Of a DNA stretch of 64,000 nucleotides, positions 7,931 through 16,895 are shown piece by piece. The position numbers were made by a program, and so were the translations under genes. This DNA is from Hyphomicrobiales bacterium (GTDB lineage: Bacteria > Pseudomonadota > Alphaproteobacteria > Rhizobiales > Rhizobiaceae). Numbering within the stretch: the first letter of the stretch is position 1; every line of letters begins with the position of its first letter. Below the pieces are notes generated by a model, which saw nothing but the letters and a program-made list of their open reading frames with translations, was not told where the DNA came from and did not search any database. Where the stretch lies: NCBI GenBank assembly GCA_900468285.1, contig UBTF01000003.1, positions 496,001 through 560,000 on the forward strand, in the 5' to 3' direction.

Positions 7931-8707
7931 ATGTTCATGGTCGCATCACGCGTACTAGACGGAAAGAGCAGCAACAGTGCATTGGGGGTTGGCGGGAAGA
8001 TCATCGTCGTTGCGAATGCGGATCTTTTTTCCGAATGTCTCGTCGAGGCATTAGCCAAGAAGTTTCCCGCCTGCAACGTCATGTCCTCGCCTTTTTCGGC
8101 GCCTTTGCCAGACATACCCATTGGTGATGTCAAGCTTGTTCTCATCTACAAGCTCTCGGGAACACAGTTGGAACGAATGCTGACGGAGGTTCGCACCAAG
8201 CACCCCGATGCACAGATCGCCCTGGTGATCGATGCGATAGAGATGATCGAAGGATACCTCAAGCAACTGGTGGGCACGCGCATCATAGACGGCGTTCTTC
8301 CACTCAATCTGCGGCTTGATGTCTTCATGGCGGCGGTCGACCTTCTGATAAAAGGCGGTGAGCACTTCCCATCGGCTTTGCTGGGGAAACTCACCTCAGG
8401 CCCGGAAATATCAAGCCGTACCGTGCAGGATACACCATCGATCGTTGCCAATCGTGCGGATGCGTTGGCGGCCCGCAACAATGAGTTCTGCGCTTTGACG
8501 ACGAGGGAGGTGCAGATACTCGATCTGCTCTGCAAGGGAACGCAGAATAAGATCATCGCCGACCGGCTGCATCTTTCCGAAAATACCGTGAAGGTTCATG
8601 TCCGTAATATCTACAAGAAGATGAATGTGAGAAACCGGACTGAAGCTGCTTCACGATTCTTCAACAAAGAAGCAACGCAAGGCAGTGGAGATCGATGGAA
8701 AAACTAA
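7931..8707 (+). CDS. LuxR-family regulator with degenerate receiver domain
   Basis: A 258-residue protein. The C-terminus is a clear LuxR-type HTH (about 189-240: LTTREVQILDLLCKG, then LSENTVKVHVRNIYKKM). The N-terminal part (about 22-145) has the layout of a response-regulator receiver: a first strand KIIVVANADLF and a third strand KLVLIYKLSG. In the third strand the expected phospho-acceptor Asp is Tyr73, and the usual acidic pair after strand 1 is reduced. It should therefore act without conventional phosphorylation. The start is set by GAGGGAGG just upstream. It is divergent from the type I secretion cassette across 0.85 kb of non-coding DNA and is the best candidate for its regulator. 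Confidence 0.85.
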   Translation: MFMVASRVLDGKSSNSALGVGGKIIVVANADLFSECLVEALAKKFPACNVMSSPFSAPLPDIPIGDVKLVLIYKLSGTQLERMLTEVRTKHPDAQIALVIDAIEMIEGYLKQLVGTRIIDGVLPLNLRLDVFMAAVDLLIKGGEHFPSALLGKLTSGPEISSRTVQDTPSIVANRADALAARNNEFCALTTREVQILDLLCKGTQNKIIADRLHLSENTVKVHVRNIYKKMNVRNRTEAASRFFNKEATQGSGDRWKN

Positions 8708-8867
8708 TGGCATAAAGTAGCCACGCAGCGTGGGTGTATCGTTAACTATCGTCTTGTAAGAAATATTAACTCTGTTTCGGATTTCAGCTTTGACGCGAAC
8801 TTAGATTTACCTGTCGTTTTATAAATCCGTCTAGCTTTTCCGCACAACACAAGATCGGAAAACGACG

Positions 8868-10619
8868 ATGAATACCATGCTGCGGCAAAAAGAGACCTTC
8901 AAGATCGATCGGCAGGCCGAATTCAGTGCCAAGCTTTCTGCCGCGCACGCGAAAATCGAGAAGAAATTTCTTGATGGCGGAGCGGTTCTTGTCTCGGTGA
9001 TGGACATTCTCGGCAATCTTATCGGCATTCTCGACGGGATGACGGGAACGATCGACGGAAAGATGGCCCGCGACACGCTTGAAGGCCTGCGTCAGACCAT
9101 CAACGATCTGGCCCAGCTGCCAAAAACGGAAGAAGAACGCCAGGCGGCGTTCAACAATCTTGCCGATATGTGTTCCCTGACCGGAGAACATATTGATGAG
9201 ATCCATGAGACGATCAGATATCTGAAGACCTTCGCTGTCACGGTTAAGATCACCGGTGCTGGCCTTACGGAATTTGCCGGATTTGCTGATGAAATCCGCG
9301 AACGTATACAATCCGGTTCGGACGAAGTCGGTCGCTTTGCCAAAAATCTCGAAGAAATGCATCAACAGTTGATAAAGGCGCGGTCCTTTTCAACAGACAC
9401 GCTTTCCGATTTCCAGTCGACCATTCCGCAGATCATCGAAAGCCTCAATGAGAATTCAGGGCTGATCGAAAAGCAGCATCGCGAAATGGCCGATATCGCG
9501 GCACAGGCCAAAAAGATTGCACAGACAGTCCAGGGCAAAATCGGATCTGTCCTGTCCTCGCTGCAGATTGGCGACATCACGCGTCAGCGTATCGAGCACA
9601 TTCAAAGCACGCTAGAGATGCTTGAGGAATTCGCCTCTTCCAGCGAAGGCAAAGCGCTTGACGCAGCGGAGCTTGCGGTTCTGCAGGAAGCCGTCCTGCA
9701 GCTTGCAGGTGCCCAGATGGATGAGACCGCCGCTGATTTTCACCGGGATTGTTCCAAGATTTTTGCCAGCATTTCCAGCTTCGCGGATGATGCTGCCCGG
9801 ATTTTGTCTTTGCGTGACGAGCTGATCGACAAGACCCGCAACGGTGACAGCAACATTCTGGCTCTGATGGAAAAGGGCATTGTCGACGCCACCAATCTTG
9901 TCGGTCGTGTCCAGGGCAGCAGCGCTGATGCAGACGATGTCGTCTTGTCGGTCACCAATAGCGCCAAGGAACTGTCGCGCGGCATCGAGATATTGCGGTC
10001 CATCAAGATCGACATTCACTATATGGCGCTGAACTCCAACCTGCGCTGTTCCAAGCTTGGCGATGCCGGGCGGTCTGTCAACGTTGTCAGCGGTGAGATG
10101 CGCATCTTTGCAGCCAAGCTTGAAACGCCCGCAGACGCGATCGTGGAAGAGCTCGAAAAGGTTGAGGCAGCCACGGCGCAGCTCGCAAAAGGCGGAGTGA
10201 CGACGGATATGGCATCGCCTCTGAATGAGGCTTTGCAGACCATCCGCCACGCCAAGTCACAGATGGACTCCGGCGTGGAAGCGCTGGCGCAAGAAGGGCA
10301 GGCGGTTTTCAGCCGTATCAGCGCCGCGGTCGTCACGCTTGATTTCGAAAGCGAGCTCGGCTCCACCTTCAATGAATGCTGCCAGATTGCCGCGCAGCTC
10401 TCGGAAGGTTTCGAGGCAGACGTTTCCCGGTTCTCGGACAAGATCGAAGGCTTTAGCCACCGCGTCTACAAGCTTTACACGATGTCGCAGGAGCGGGACA
10501 TTCACGCGCGCTTCCTGCCGTCTCATGTTTCGAATTCCTCTTCCAGCGCATCGGCCGTCTCGAATAGCCAGTCATCGGCGTCTGATGACGATGATCTTTT
10601 TGCCGACGCCCTTTTCTAG
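8868..10619 (+). CDS. Soluble MCP-like coiled-coil protein
   Basis: A 583-residue, almost entirely helical protein with no membrane segment and no sensor domain that I recognise. Around residues 380-425 it contains YMALNSNLRCSKLGDAGRSV followed by NVVSGEMRIFAAKLE. This aligns with the signalling-tip region of methyl-accepting chemotaxis proteins ([30 protein letters not shown]), but the core glutamates and the IEAARAGE pattern are altered. It may be a degenerate chemoreceptor or a cytoplasmic scaffold with a changed partner. It ends in a Ser-rich tail and an acidic stretch (SDDDDLFADALF). The gene stands alone, 160 bp after the LuxR-type gene; no che genes are nearby. Confidence 0.75.
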   Translation: MNTMLRQKETFKIDRQAEFSAKLSAAHAKIEKKFLDGGAVLVSVMDILGNLIGILDGMTGTIDGKMARDTLEGLRQTINDLAQLPKTEEERQAAFNNLADMCSLTGEHIDEIHETIRYLKTFAVTVKITGAGLTEFAGFADEIRERIQSGSDEVGRFAKNLEEMHQQLIKARSFSTDTLSDFQSTIPQIIESLNENSGLIEKQHREMADIAAQAKKIAQTVQGKIGSVLSSLQIGDITRQRIEHIQSTLEMLEEFASSSEGKALDAAELAVLQEAVLQLAGAQMDETAADFHRDCSKIFASISSFADDAARILSLRDELIDKTRNGDSNILALMEKGIVDATNLVGRVQGSSADADDVVLSVTNSAKELSRGIEILRSIKIDIHYMALNSNLRCSKLGDAGRSVNVVSGEMRIFAAKLETPADAIVEELEKVEAATAQLAKGGVTTDMASPLNEALQTIRHAKSQMDSGVEALAQEGQAVFSRISAAVVTLDFESELGSTFNECCQIAAQLSEGFEADVSRFSDKIEGFSHRVYKLYTMSQERDIHARFLPSHVSNSSSSASAVSNSQSSASDDDDLFADALF

Positions 10620-10727
10620 GCGACGGTGATCCTGCCGGACTAAGTCTTCGCGCGAAAAAACTGGAACGAAAACCGGGCATTTCCATTTCCTCCTCGCAAG
10701 TTGAAAAACACACAGGAGGAAACAGAA

Positions 10728-10961
10728 ATGATTTCTGGTGACAAAATTCGCGAGCATATGGAAGTCCGTTCGGCTGATGGCAGCCACGTCGGCACTGTTG
10801 ACCACATGGAAGGTCAGAACCGTATCAAGCTGACCAAGACCGACGCTGGCGACGGCAAGCATCACCTCATCCCGCTTGATTGGGTCGACCACGTAGACGC
10901 CCACGTGCACCTCAGCAAATCTGCTGCGGATGTGCGCAGCGGCTGGGAAACAATGAACTAG
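10728..10961 (+). CDS. DUF2171-type small protein
   Basis: A 77-residue protein starting MISGDKIREHMEVRSADGSH, with a short beta-rich domain of the DUF2171 type (VGTVDHMEGQNRIKL, then HLIPLDWVDHVD). Function is unknown. Members are common in rhizobia and related soil alphaproteobacteria and are sometimes linked to stress; that link is not shown here. AGGAGG ten bases upstream selects the ATG at 10728 over the in-frame one at 10701. A strong terminator follows 19 bp after the stop, so it is monocistronic. Confidence 0.85.
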   Translation: MISGDKIREHMEVRSADGSHVGTVDHMEGQNRIKLTKTDAGDGKHHLIPLDWVDHVDAHVHLSKSAADVRSGWETMN

Positions 10962-10980
10962 TCTTTCCAGTTCTACCCCA

Positions 10981-11008
10981 AAATGCGGTCTTTGAGACCG
11001 CATTTTTT
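10981..11008 (+). terminator. Rho-independent terminator
   Basis: AAATGCGGTCT, loop TTG, then AGACCGCATTT followed by TTT: an 11-bp perfect stem with a U run, 19 bp after the DUF2171 gene. On the opposite strand it is followed by TTTT, so it can also end transcription of the convergent thiolase gene. Confidence 0.92.
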
Positions 11009-11034
11009 ATGCGCGGATTTGCGGGAAACTCGCA

Positions 11035-12204
11035 TCATTTGACGCGTTCCAGAATTGAAACGTAGTTGGCGACCGCCGTTCCACCCATGTTGAACACCCC
11101 TGCAAGGCTTGCATCGGGAATCTGCATATCACCCGCTTGCCCGGCCAGTTGCATCGCAGCCATGATGTGCATGGATACCCCGGTTGCCCCGATGGGATGC
11201 CCCTTTGCCTTAAGCCCCCCAGACGGGTTAATGGGAAGGCGACCGTCATTTCGCGTAATCCCTTCACGGACAACCCGGTGCCCTTGACCGGGCTTGGCTA
11301 GGCCCATGGCTTCATATTCGATGAGTTCGGCAATGGTGAAACAATCATGTGTTTCCACCAGAGAGAGATCGAATATATCCAATCCCGCTTTTTCCAGCGA
11401 GGCCATCCATGCGCGCCGGGCTCCCTCGAAGGCAAGGGGGTCTCGATGGCTGAGCGCAATGATGTCGTTGACCTGGGTGCGCGCCTTGAAACCTATGGCG
11501 CGCTGCAGGGTGGCCGCTACCTCCTCATCCGCCAGAATGATTGCGGCTGCCCCATCGGAAATCAGGGAGCAGTCGGTACGACGAAGCGGGGCGGCTACAT
11601 AGGGGTTCTTTTCCGAAACCGTATTGCAAAATGCGAACCCGAAGTCCTTTTGCATATGGGCGAAGGGATTGCTGACACCATTGGCGTGGTTCTTCGCCGC
11701 AATCATTGCCAGCTCTTCAGACCGGTCGCCATAGCGTTGAAAGTAGGTCTGGGCGATACGCCCGAACTGGCCCGCAAACCCGCCAGGAATGTCGCCTTCC
11801 TCTGCGCGGTAGCTGGCGGAAAGCAGGATATCTCCAACCTGATCGGTCGGCAGCGCGGTCATTTTTTCCGCTCCGACCACCAAGGCGATGCGGCCACGAC
11901 CGGCTTCGATGAAATCCATGGCACTGTAGATGGCAGCGGAGCCTGTGGCGCAGGCATTTTCAAAGCGCACGGCTGGCGTATGCGCCAGTCTTTCGTCGCT
12001 CATTGCGACAAGAGCGGCCTGAAAATCCTGCCGGGAGAAGCCGTTGTTCATGACCCCGACAAAGATGCCATCGATATCGGTGACCTCTATGCCCGCATGG
12101 GCCACAGCCGGTGCCACAACGGAGGCCATGAGCTGCTCCGTATTCTCCAGCGGGGACTTGCCGAACTGTCCATGCGCCCAGCCGACGATCTGCGCCTTAC
12201 CCAT
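11035..12204 (-). CDS. Thiolase-family acetyl-CoA acetyltransferase (SCP2-thiolase-like)
   Basis: A 389-residue thiolase. The nucleophile region is ENACATGSAA (Cys85), and the C-terminal histidine motif is GGLKAKGHPIGATG. The last active-site loop reads NMGGTAVANY rather than the CxGGG of degradative thiolases, which fits the SCP-x/thiolase-like subgroup. The substrate is probably an acyl- or acetoacetyl-CoA but cannot be fixed from sequence. An upstream extension of the open frame (to 12573) overlaps the neighbouring gene and has no protein-like character. The ATG at 12204 preceded by GGGAGGAGAGAAG is the start. It lies 65 bp downstream of the ABC-F gene on the same strand and may be co-transcribed with it. 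Confidence 0.88.
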   Translation of the reverse strand: MGKAQIVGWAHGQFGKSPLENTEQLMASVVAPAVAHAGIEVTDIDGIFVGVMNNGFSRQDFQAALVAMSDERLAHTPAVRFENACATGSAAIYSAMDFIEAGRGRIALVVGAEKMTALPTDQVGDILLSASYRAEEGDIPGGFAGQFGRIAQTYFQRYGDRSEELAMIAAKNHANGVSNPFAHMQKDFGFAFCNTVSEKNPYVAAPLRRTDCSLISDGAAAIILADEEVAATLQRAIGFKARTQVNDIIALSHRDPLAFEGARRAWMASLEKAGLDIFDLSLVETHDCFTIAELIEYEAMGLAKPGQGHRVVREGITRNDGRLPINPSGGLKAKGHPIGATGVSMHIMAAMQLAGQAGDMQIPDASLAGVFNMGGTAVANYVSILERVK

Positions 12205-12269
12205 TCTTCTCTCCTCCCGAACCCTGCCACTCTCTCCAGAACAGGGCTTAGCGTTGAAGCATGGGTCAG

Positions 12270-13889
12270 TTATAACAGCCCAGGAGCCTCCGCGCCTGTT
12301 CTTTCGACATATTCCGTGTAGCCGCCGCCATATTGGTGAATGCCATCCGGCGTCAGTTCCAGCACGCGGTTTGAAAGGGCTGCCAGAAAATGGCGGTCGT
12401 GCGAGACGAAGAGCATGGTGCCTTCGTACTCTGCGAGCGCCTTGATCAGCATTTCCTTGGTGTCGAGATCGAGGTGGTTCGTCGGTTCGTCCAGCACGAG
12501 GAAATTTGGCGGGTCGAACAGCATGGCAGCCATGACGAGGCGCGCCTTTTCGCCGCCCGAGAGAACGCGACATTTCTTGTCGACATCGTCACCTGAAAAG
12601 CCGAAGCAACCGCACAGCGCCCGCAACGGGGCCTGCCCCGCCTTCGGAAACCGCTGCTCCAGCCACTGCAGGATCGTTGCTTCACCATCAAGAAGATCCA
12701 TCGAGTGCTGCGCAAAATAGCCCAGCTTCACGCTTGCGCCGACATTGACGCTGCCGACATCGGGTTCGGCTGTTCCGGCAATCAGCTTCAAAAGCGTGGA
12801 CTTACCCGCACCGTTGACGCCCATGATGCACCACCGCTCCTTGCGGCGGATCATGAAGTCCAGACCTTCGTAAATCGTCCGCTGGCCATAGGCCTTATGC
12901 ACCTGCTTCAGCGAAACGACGTCTTCGCCCGAGCGTGGTGGCGTCTGGAATTCGAAAGCAACGGTCTGTCTGCGCTTTGGGGGCTCTACGCGGTCGATCT
13001 TCTCCAGTTTCTTGACCCGGCTCTGTACCTGCGAGGCATGGGACGCGCGGGCCTTGAAACGTTCAATGAACTTGATTTCCTTGGCAAGCATGGCCTGCTG
13101 GCGCTCGAACTGTGCCTGCTGCTGCTTTTCGTTCTGGGCGCGCTGCTGTTCGTAAAAACCATAGTCGCCAGTATAGCTTGTCAGCGATCCAGCATCGATT
13201 TCGATGATCTTGTTGACGATACGGTTCATGAATTCGCGGTCATGCGAGGTCATCAGAAGCGCGCCGTCATAGGTCTTGAGGAAGTTTTCAAGCCAGATGA
13301 GGCTCTCGATGTCCAGATGGTTGCTCGGTTCGTCCAGCAGCATGACGTCGGGCCGCATCAGGAGAATGCGGGCCAGCGCCACACGCATCTTCCAGCCGCC
13401 GGAGAGCTTGCCGACATCGCCATCCATCATCTCCTGCGTAAAGCTGAGGCCAGCAAGCACTTCGCGCGCGCGGCCCTCCAGCGAATAGCCGTCCAGTTCC
13501 TCGTAGCGGGCCTGAACTTCGCCGTACCGCTCGATGATCTCATCCATCTGATCCAGCTGGTCGGGATCGACCATCCGCGCTTCAAGCTCACGAAGCTCCG
13601 TGGCGACCGCGCTGACCGGGCCTGCCCCTTCCATGGCTTCGGCAACCGCGCTGCGCCCCGCCATTTCTCCGACGTCCTGATTGAAGTAGCCGATGGAAAC
13701 GTGCTTTTCCGCCGCAACCTGACCTTCGTCCGGCATCTCCTCGCCGGTAATCATGCGAAACAGCGTTGTCTTGCCAGCGCCGTTGGGACCGACGAGGCCC
13801 ACCTTTTCACCCTTGTTGAGTGCTGCCGACGCCTCGATGAAGAGGATGCGATGGCTGGCGGATTTGCTGATGTTTTCGATGCGGATCAT
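12270..13889 (-). CDS. ABC-F family ATPase (ribosome-associated type)
   Basis: A 539-residue soluble protein with two ABC ATPase domains and no membrane segments. NBD1 has GPNGAGKTTLFR and LSGGWKMRVALARIL. NBD2 has GVNGAGKSTLLK and LSGGEKARLVMAAML. Both have LDEPxNHLD Walker B motifs (LDEPSNHLD, LDEPTNHLD). The Lys/Arg/Gln-rich linker between them (EQQRAQNEKQQQAQFERQQA) is typical of the ABC-F P-site tRNA-interaction motif region. Such proteins act on ribosomes in translation quality control rather than in transport. The start at 13889 (MIRIENISKS) follows family length; the longer open frame to 14213 runs antisense over iolR. No strong Shine-Dalgarno is visible at this start. Confidence 0.9.
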   Translation of the reverse strand: MIRIENISKSASHRILFIEASAALNKGEKVGLVGPNGAGKTTLFRMITGEEMPDEGQVAAEKHVSIGYFNQDVGEMAGRSAVAEAMEGAGPVSAVATELRELEARMVDPDQLDQMDEIIERYGEVQARYEELDGYSLEGRAREVLAGLSFTQEMMDGDVGKLSGGWKMRVALARILLMRPDVMLLDEPSNHLDIESLIWLENFLKTYDGALLMTSHDREFMNRIVNKIIEIDAGSLTSYTGDYGFYEQQRAQNEKQQQAQFERQQAMLAKEIKFIERFKARASHASQVQSRVKKLEKIDRVEPPKRRQTVAFEFQTPPRSGEDVVSLKQVHKAYGQRTIYEGLDFMIRRKERWCIMGVNGAGKSTLLKLIAGTAEPDVGSVNVGASVKLGYFAQHSMDLLDGEATILQWLEQRFPKAGQAPLRALCGCFGFSGDDVDKKCRVLSGGEKARLVMAAMLFDPPNFLVLDEPTNHLDLDTKEMLIKALAEYEGTMLFVSHDRHFLAALSNRVLELTPDGIHQYGGGYTEYVERTGAEAPGLL

Positions 13890-13988
13890 GGAGGAGTAAC
13901 CGATAAGCTGGAGGTTTGGCGTCCCTATGCCATGCCGTGCCAATGCTGTCATCAGGTGAATCATCATGGAATGCTTGTGAAATATTTT

Positions 13989-14002
13989 GGAATGGATATT
14001 CC
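13989..14002. promoter_or_regulatory. IolR-type operator upstream of iolR
   Basis: GGAATGGATATTCC exactly fits GGAA-N6-TTCC, the motif reported for inositol regulators of alphaproteobacteria (Caulobacter and rhizobia). It is 37 bp before the iolR start, so autoregulation is likely. Confidence 0.75.
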
Positions 14003-14038
14003 ATATTGGCAGCAGTTCGGGTGAATGAGGGAGATGAC

Positions 14039-14854
14039 ATGAGCGCAAACGCAATTCCGGCCACGGTAGAGGCCTTTCAGGAACGTTTGTTGGAGGTGAC
14101 GGACAGCCTGCCGAAACGTTTGCGTCAGTGCGCCGACTATGTCGCCGCTCATGCCGACCGCATTGCCGTTTCCACCGTTGCCGAGCTGGCTGAGAGTGCA
14201 GGCGTGCAGCCATCCGCCATCATGCGCTTCAGCCAGATCATGGGCTTTTCCGGCTATTCGGAGATGCAGCGACTGTTTCGCGAGCATTATACCGGCGGTT
14301 GGCCGGACTATACGACGCGGCTCAGCAACCTGCGTGACAATGGCGAGGATGGCGGCGCCCTGTTGCTGGCTGAATTCGTGGATGCTGGCCGGGCATCGCT
14401 TCAAAATGTGCTGAAAACAGTCGATCCGCAGGAGTTCGAGACCGCGATCGGGGTTCTTTCAGAGGCAAATACCATCCATGTCGTCGGTCTTCGCCGGTCC
14501 TTTCCCGTAGCAAGCTATCTCGCCTATGCCTTTGAGAAGATGGGTGTTCCGGCCATGCTCCATGCATCGGTCGGACAGTTGCACAATCAAAGCGCGATCC
14601 GTTACGGCGACGTGGTGCTGGCTATTACTTTCTCGCCCTACTCGGTGGAAACGATGGATCTCGTCTCGTCCAGCCTTGCCCGGAGAATTCCCGTCGTTGC
14701 GATCACGGATACAGCCGTAAGCCCGATGCGCAAGCTGGGGGCGACCATCCTTGCGGTGTCAGAGGTGGATTTCGGCGCGTTCCGCTCCCTTTCGGCAACT
14801 TTATGCGTTGCGATCGCGCTGGCTGTCGGTGTGGGCACGCACCGCCAAAATTGA
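14039..14854 (+). CDS. iolR: RpiR-family regulator of inositol catabolism
   Basis: A 271-residue RpiR/MurR-type regulator. The N-terminal HTH (about 30-75) contains LAESAGVQPSAIMRFSQIMGF. The C-terminal SIS sugar-isomerase domain (about 125-260) contains IHVVGLRRSFPVASYLAYA and VLAITFSPYSVETMDL, where a sugar-phosphate inducer would bind. In Sinorhizobium meliloti the same protein heads iolRCDEB and represses it. The ATG at 14039 with GAGGGAG upstream is the start; the open frame extends back to 13916 but only over promoter sequence. A perfect GGAA-N6-TTCC site lies upstream and a near match lies between iolR and iolC. Confidence 0.92.
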   Translation: MSANAIPATVEAFQERLLEVTDSLPKRLRQCADYVAAHADRIAVSTVAELAESAGVQPSAIMRFSQIMGFSGYSEMQRLFREHYTGGWPDYTTRLSNLRDNGEDGGALLLAEFVDAGRASLQNVLKTVDPQEFETAIGVLSEANTIHVVGLRRSFPVASYLAYAFEKMGVPAMLHASVGQLHNQSAIRYGDVVLAITFSPYSVETMDLVSSSLARRIPVVAITDTAVSPMRKLGATILAVSEVDFGAFRSLSATLCVAIALAVGVGTHRQN

Positions 14855-14880
14855 ATATTTATGTTGAAACAGAAAAAAAT

Positions 14881-14894
14881 GGAATTTATAGTCC
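14881..14894. promoter_or_regulatory. Near-match IolR operator upstream of iolC
   Basis: GGAATTTATAGTCC differs from GGAA-N6-TTCC at one position. It sits 27 bp after the iolR stop and about 80 bp before the iolC start, in an AT-rich stretch suitable for a promoter. This suggests that iolCDEB has its own IolR-controlled promoter. Confidence 0.5.
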
Positions 14895-14972
14895 AAAAAT
14901 AGACTGAACGGAAACGACTGAGGAGTGTCGTTTTCAGTTCGGAACCCGCGTCAGCGCGATTGGAGGACGATC

Positions 14973-16895
14973 GTGAAAAAGCTCGATCTCATTACAATAG
15001 GCCGCTCGTCGGTCGATCTCTACGGCGCGCAGGTTGGCGGCCGGCTGGAGGATATGTCCTCCTTCAACAAATATATTGGTGGCTCCCCCACCAACATTGC
15101 GGCAGGCGGTGCCCGCCTGGGTCTGAAAACGGCCGTCATCACCCGCGTGGGTGATGAGCATATGGGTCGCTTCATTCGAGAGCAGTTGATACGCGAAGGT
15201 GTCGACACCACAGGCGTGAAGACCGACCCGGAACGCCTGACCGCGCTCGTCCTCCTCGGCATCCGCGACCAGTCGCAATTTCCGCTGATATTCTACCGCG
15301 AGAATTGCGCAGACATGGCGCTCTGCGAGGACGACATCGATCCTGCGTTCATTGCGGATGCGGCTTGCGTCTGCGCAACGGGGACGCATCTTTCGCACCC
15401 GCGCACAGAAGCCGCCGTTCTCAAGGCTCTGCGTCTGGCACGTGAAGGCGGGGCAAGAACGGCGCTCGATATCGATTATCGTCCGAACCTCTGGGGCGTG
15501 GCCGGTCACGGCGACGGCGAGAGCCGCTTCGTGGAATCGCAGAAGGTTACGGCAAAGCTCCAATCAACCCTGCATCTGTTCGATCTCATCGTCGGCACGG
15601 AAGAAGAATTTCATATTGCCGGTGGCTCTACGGATACGCTGGAGGCCCTGAAGGCCGTCCGTAACGTTTCGAAAGCCACGCTCGTGTGCAAACGCGGACC
15701 GATGGGCGCTGTGGTGTTTCCCGACGAAATTCCAGCCAGTCTTGACGATGGCGAGTCCGGGGAAGGCTTTCCGATTGAGGTTTTCAACGTGCTTGGCGCC
15801 GGTGACGGCTTCATGGCTGGCCTCTTTCGCGGCTGGCTGCGGGGCGAGGACTGGCCAACAACGCTGAAATACGCCAATGCCTGCGGCGCCTTTGCCGTGT
15901 CTCGTCATGGCTGCACGCCCGCCTATCCAAGCTGGGAAGAGCTTCAATACTTCTTCCGCACCGGCATTAAAAACAAGGCGCTGCGCAAGGACGAGGCGCT
16001 GGAGCAGGTGCATTGGGCCACCAACCGCAAGGGTGACTGGAACACCATGCGCGTGTTCGCCTTCGATCACCGGATGCAGCTGGAAGCCATGGCGGATGAG
16101 GCGGGTGTCGAACATTCCAGAATTGGTGAGTTCAAGAAGCTGTGCCTGAAAGCAGCGCTCAATGTTTCCTGTAACGAGGCGGGCTACGGCATTCTGTGTG
16201 ATAGCCGTCTGGGCCGTGACGCGCTTTGTGAAGCCAACGGCACAGGTCTTTGGGTTGGGAGGCCCGTCGAATGGCCGGGCTCCCGACCGCTGACGCTTGA
16301 GCCGGAGCTTGGCCTTGATTTTGGCGGCTTGGGCGAGTGGCCGGCGACCAATGTCGTGAAGGTCCTGTGTTTCTATCATCCGCAAGACGCGCAAGAACTG
16401 CGCAAGCAGCAGGAAGACACCGTGCTGCGCCTGTTTCAGGCCGCACGGCGCAACAGGCTGGAGCTTCTTCTCGAGGTCATACCATCGAAGGTCGCGGTGG
16501 TTGACGATGAAACAACGGCAAGCATCATCGACCGTTTCTATGAGATCGGAGTGTATCCGGACTGGTGGAAGCTTGAGCCGATGAAAACCGAAGCCGCATG
16601 GAAAAATGCAGTCGACACGGTCAAGTGCAATGACCCCTATACGCGAGGGATCGTTGTACTGGGGCTGGATGCACCACAGGCGGAGCTGGAGGAAAGTTTC
16701 AAGCTTGCGGCGGGCTTTGATCTGGTCAAAGGTTTTGCCGTCGGGCGAACGATTTTTGCGGATGCGGCGCGGGCCTGGCTTTCGGGCAGCATCAATGACG
16801 GGGAGGCGGTAAGCCAGATGGCCGACCGTTACAACGCGCTATGCAAGATCTGGGATAAGGCGCGGGCCGCCGGGAAAAAGGGAGAGGCAGCGTGA
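14973..16895 (+). CDS. iolC: 5-dehydro-2-deoxygluconokinase with DUF2090 domain
   Basis: A 640-residue two-domain protein. Residues 1 to about 330 are a PfkB-family sugar kinase: the N-terminal GGSPTNIAAGGARLG and the catalytic NVLGAGDGFMAG, whose Asp is the base. It phosphorylates 5-dehydro-2-deoxygluconate. The remaining about 300 residues are a DUF2090 (aldolase-like) domain (MRVFAFDHRMQLEAMADEAG), which would split the product 2-deoxy-5-keto-gluconate-6-P; many rhizobial IolC proteins carry this fusion. A GTG start at 14973 is chosen because GGAGG lies six bases upstream. The gene overlaps iolD by 4 bp. Confidence 0.93.
   Translation: MKKLDLITIGRSSVDLYGAQVGGRLEDMSSFNKYIGGSPTNIAAGGARLGLKTAVITRVGDEHMGRFIREQLIREGVDTTGVKTDPERLTALVLLGIRDQSQFPLIFYRENCADMALCEDDIDPAFIADAACVCATGTHLSHPRTEAAVLKALRLAREGGARTALDIDYRPNLWGVAGHGDGESRFVESQKVTAKLQSTLHLFDLIVGTEEEFHIAGGSTDTLEALKAVRNVSKATLVCKRGPMGAVVFPDEIPASLDDGESGEGFPIEVFNVLGAGDGFMAGLFRGWLRGEDWPTTLKYANACGAFAVSRHGCTPAYPSWEELQYFFRTGIKNKALRKDEALEQVHWATNRKGDWNTMRVFAFDHRMQLEAMADEAGVEHSRIGEFKKLCLKAALNVSCNEAGYGILCDSRLGRDALCEANGTGLWVGRPVEWPGSRPLTLEPELGLDFGGLGEWPATNVVKVLCFYHPQDAQELRKQQEDTVLRLFQAARRNRLELLLEVIPSKVAVVDDETTASIIDRFYEIGVYPDWWKLEPMKTEAAWKNAVDTVKCNDPYTRGIVVLGLDAPQAELEESFKLAAGFDLVKGFAVGRTIFADAARAWLSGSINDGEAVSQMADRYNALCKIWDKARAAGKKGEAA

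Noticed and set aside
8721..8733. CCACGC-A-GCGTGG inverted repeat after the LuxR-type gene
   Set aside because: A usable stem of only 5 bp and no U run; not enough for a terminator call.
11347..12321. 324-codon plus-strand frame
   Set aside because: Antisense to the thiolase gene; the thiolase motifs show the real strand.
12705..14024. 439-codon plus-strand frame
   Set aside because: Antisense shadow of the ABC-F gene, whose motifs are unmistakable.
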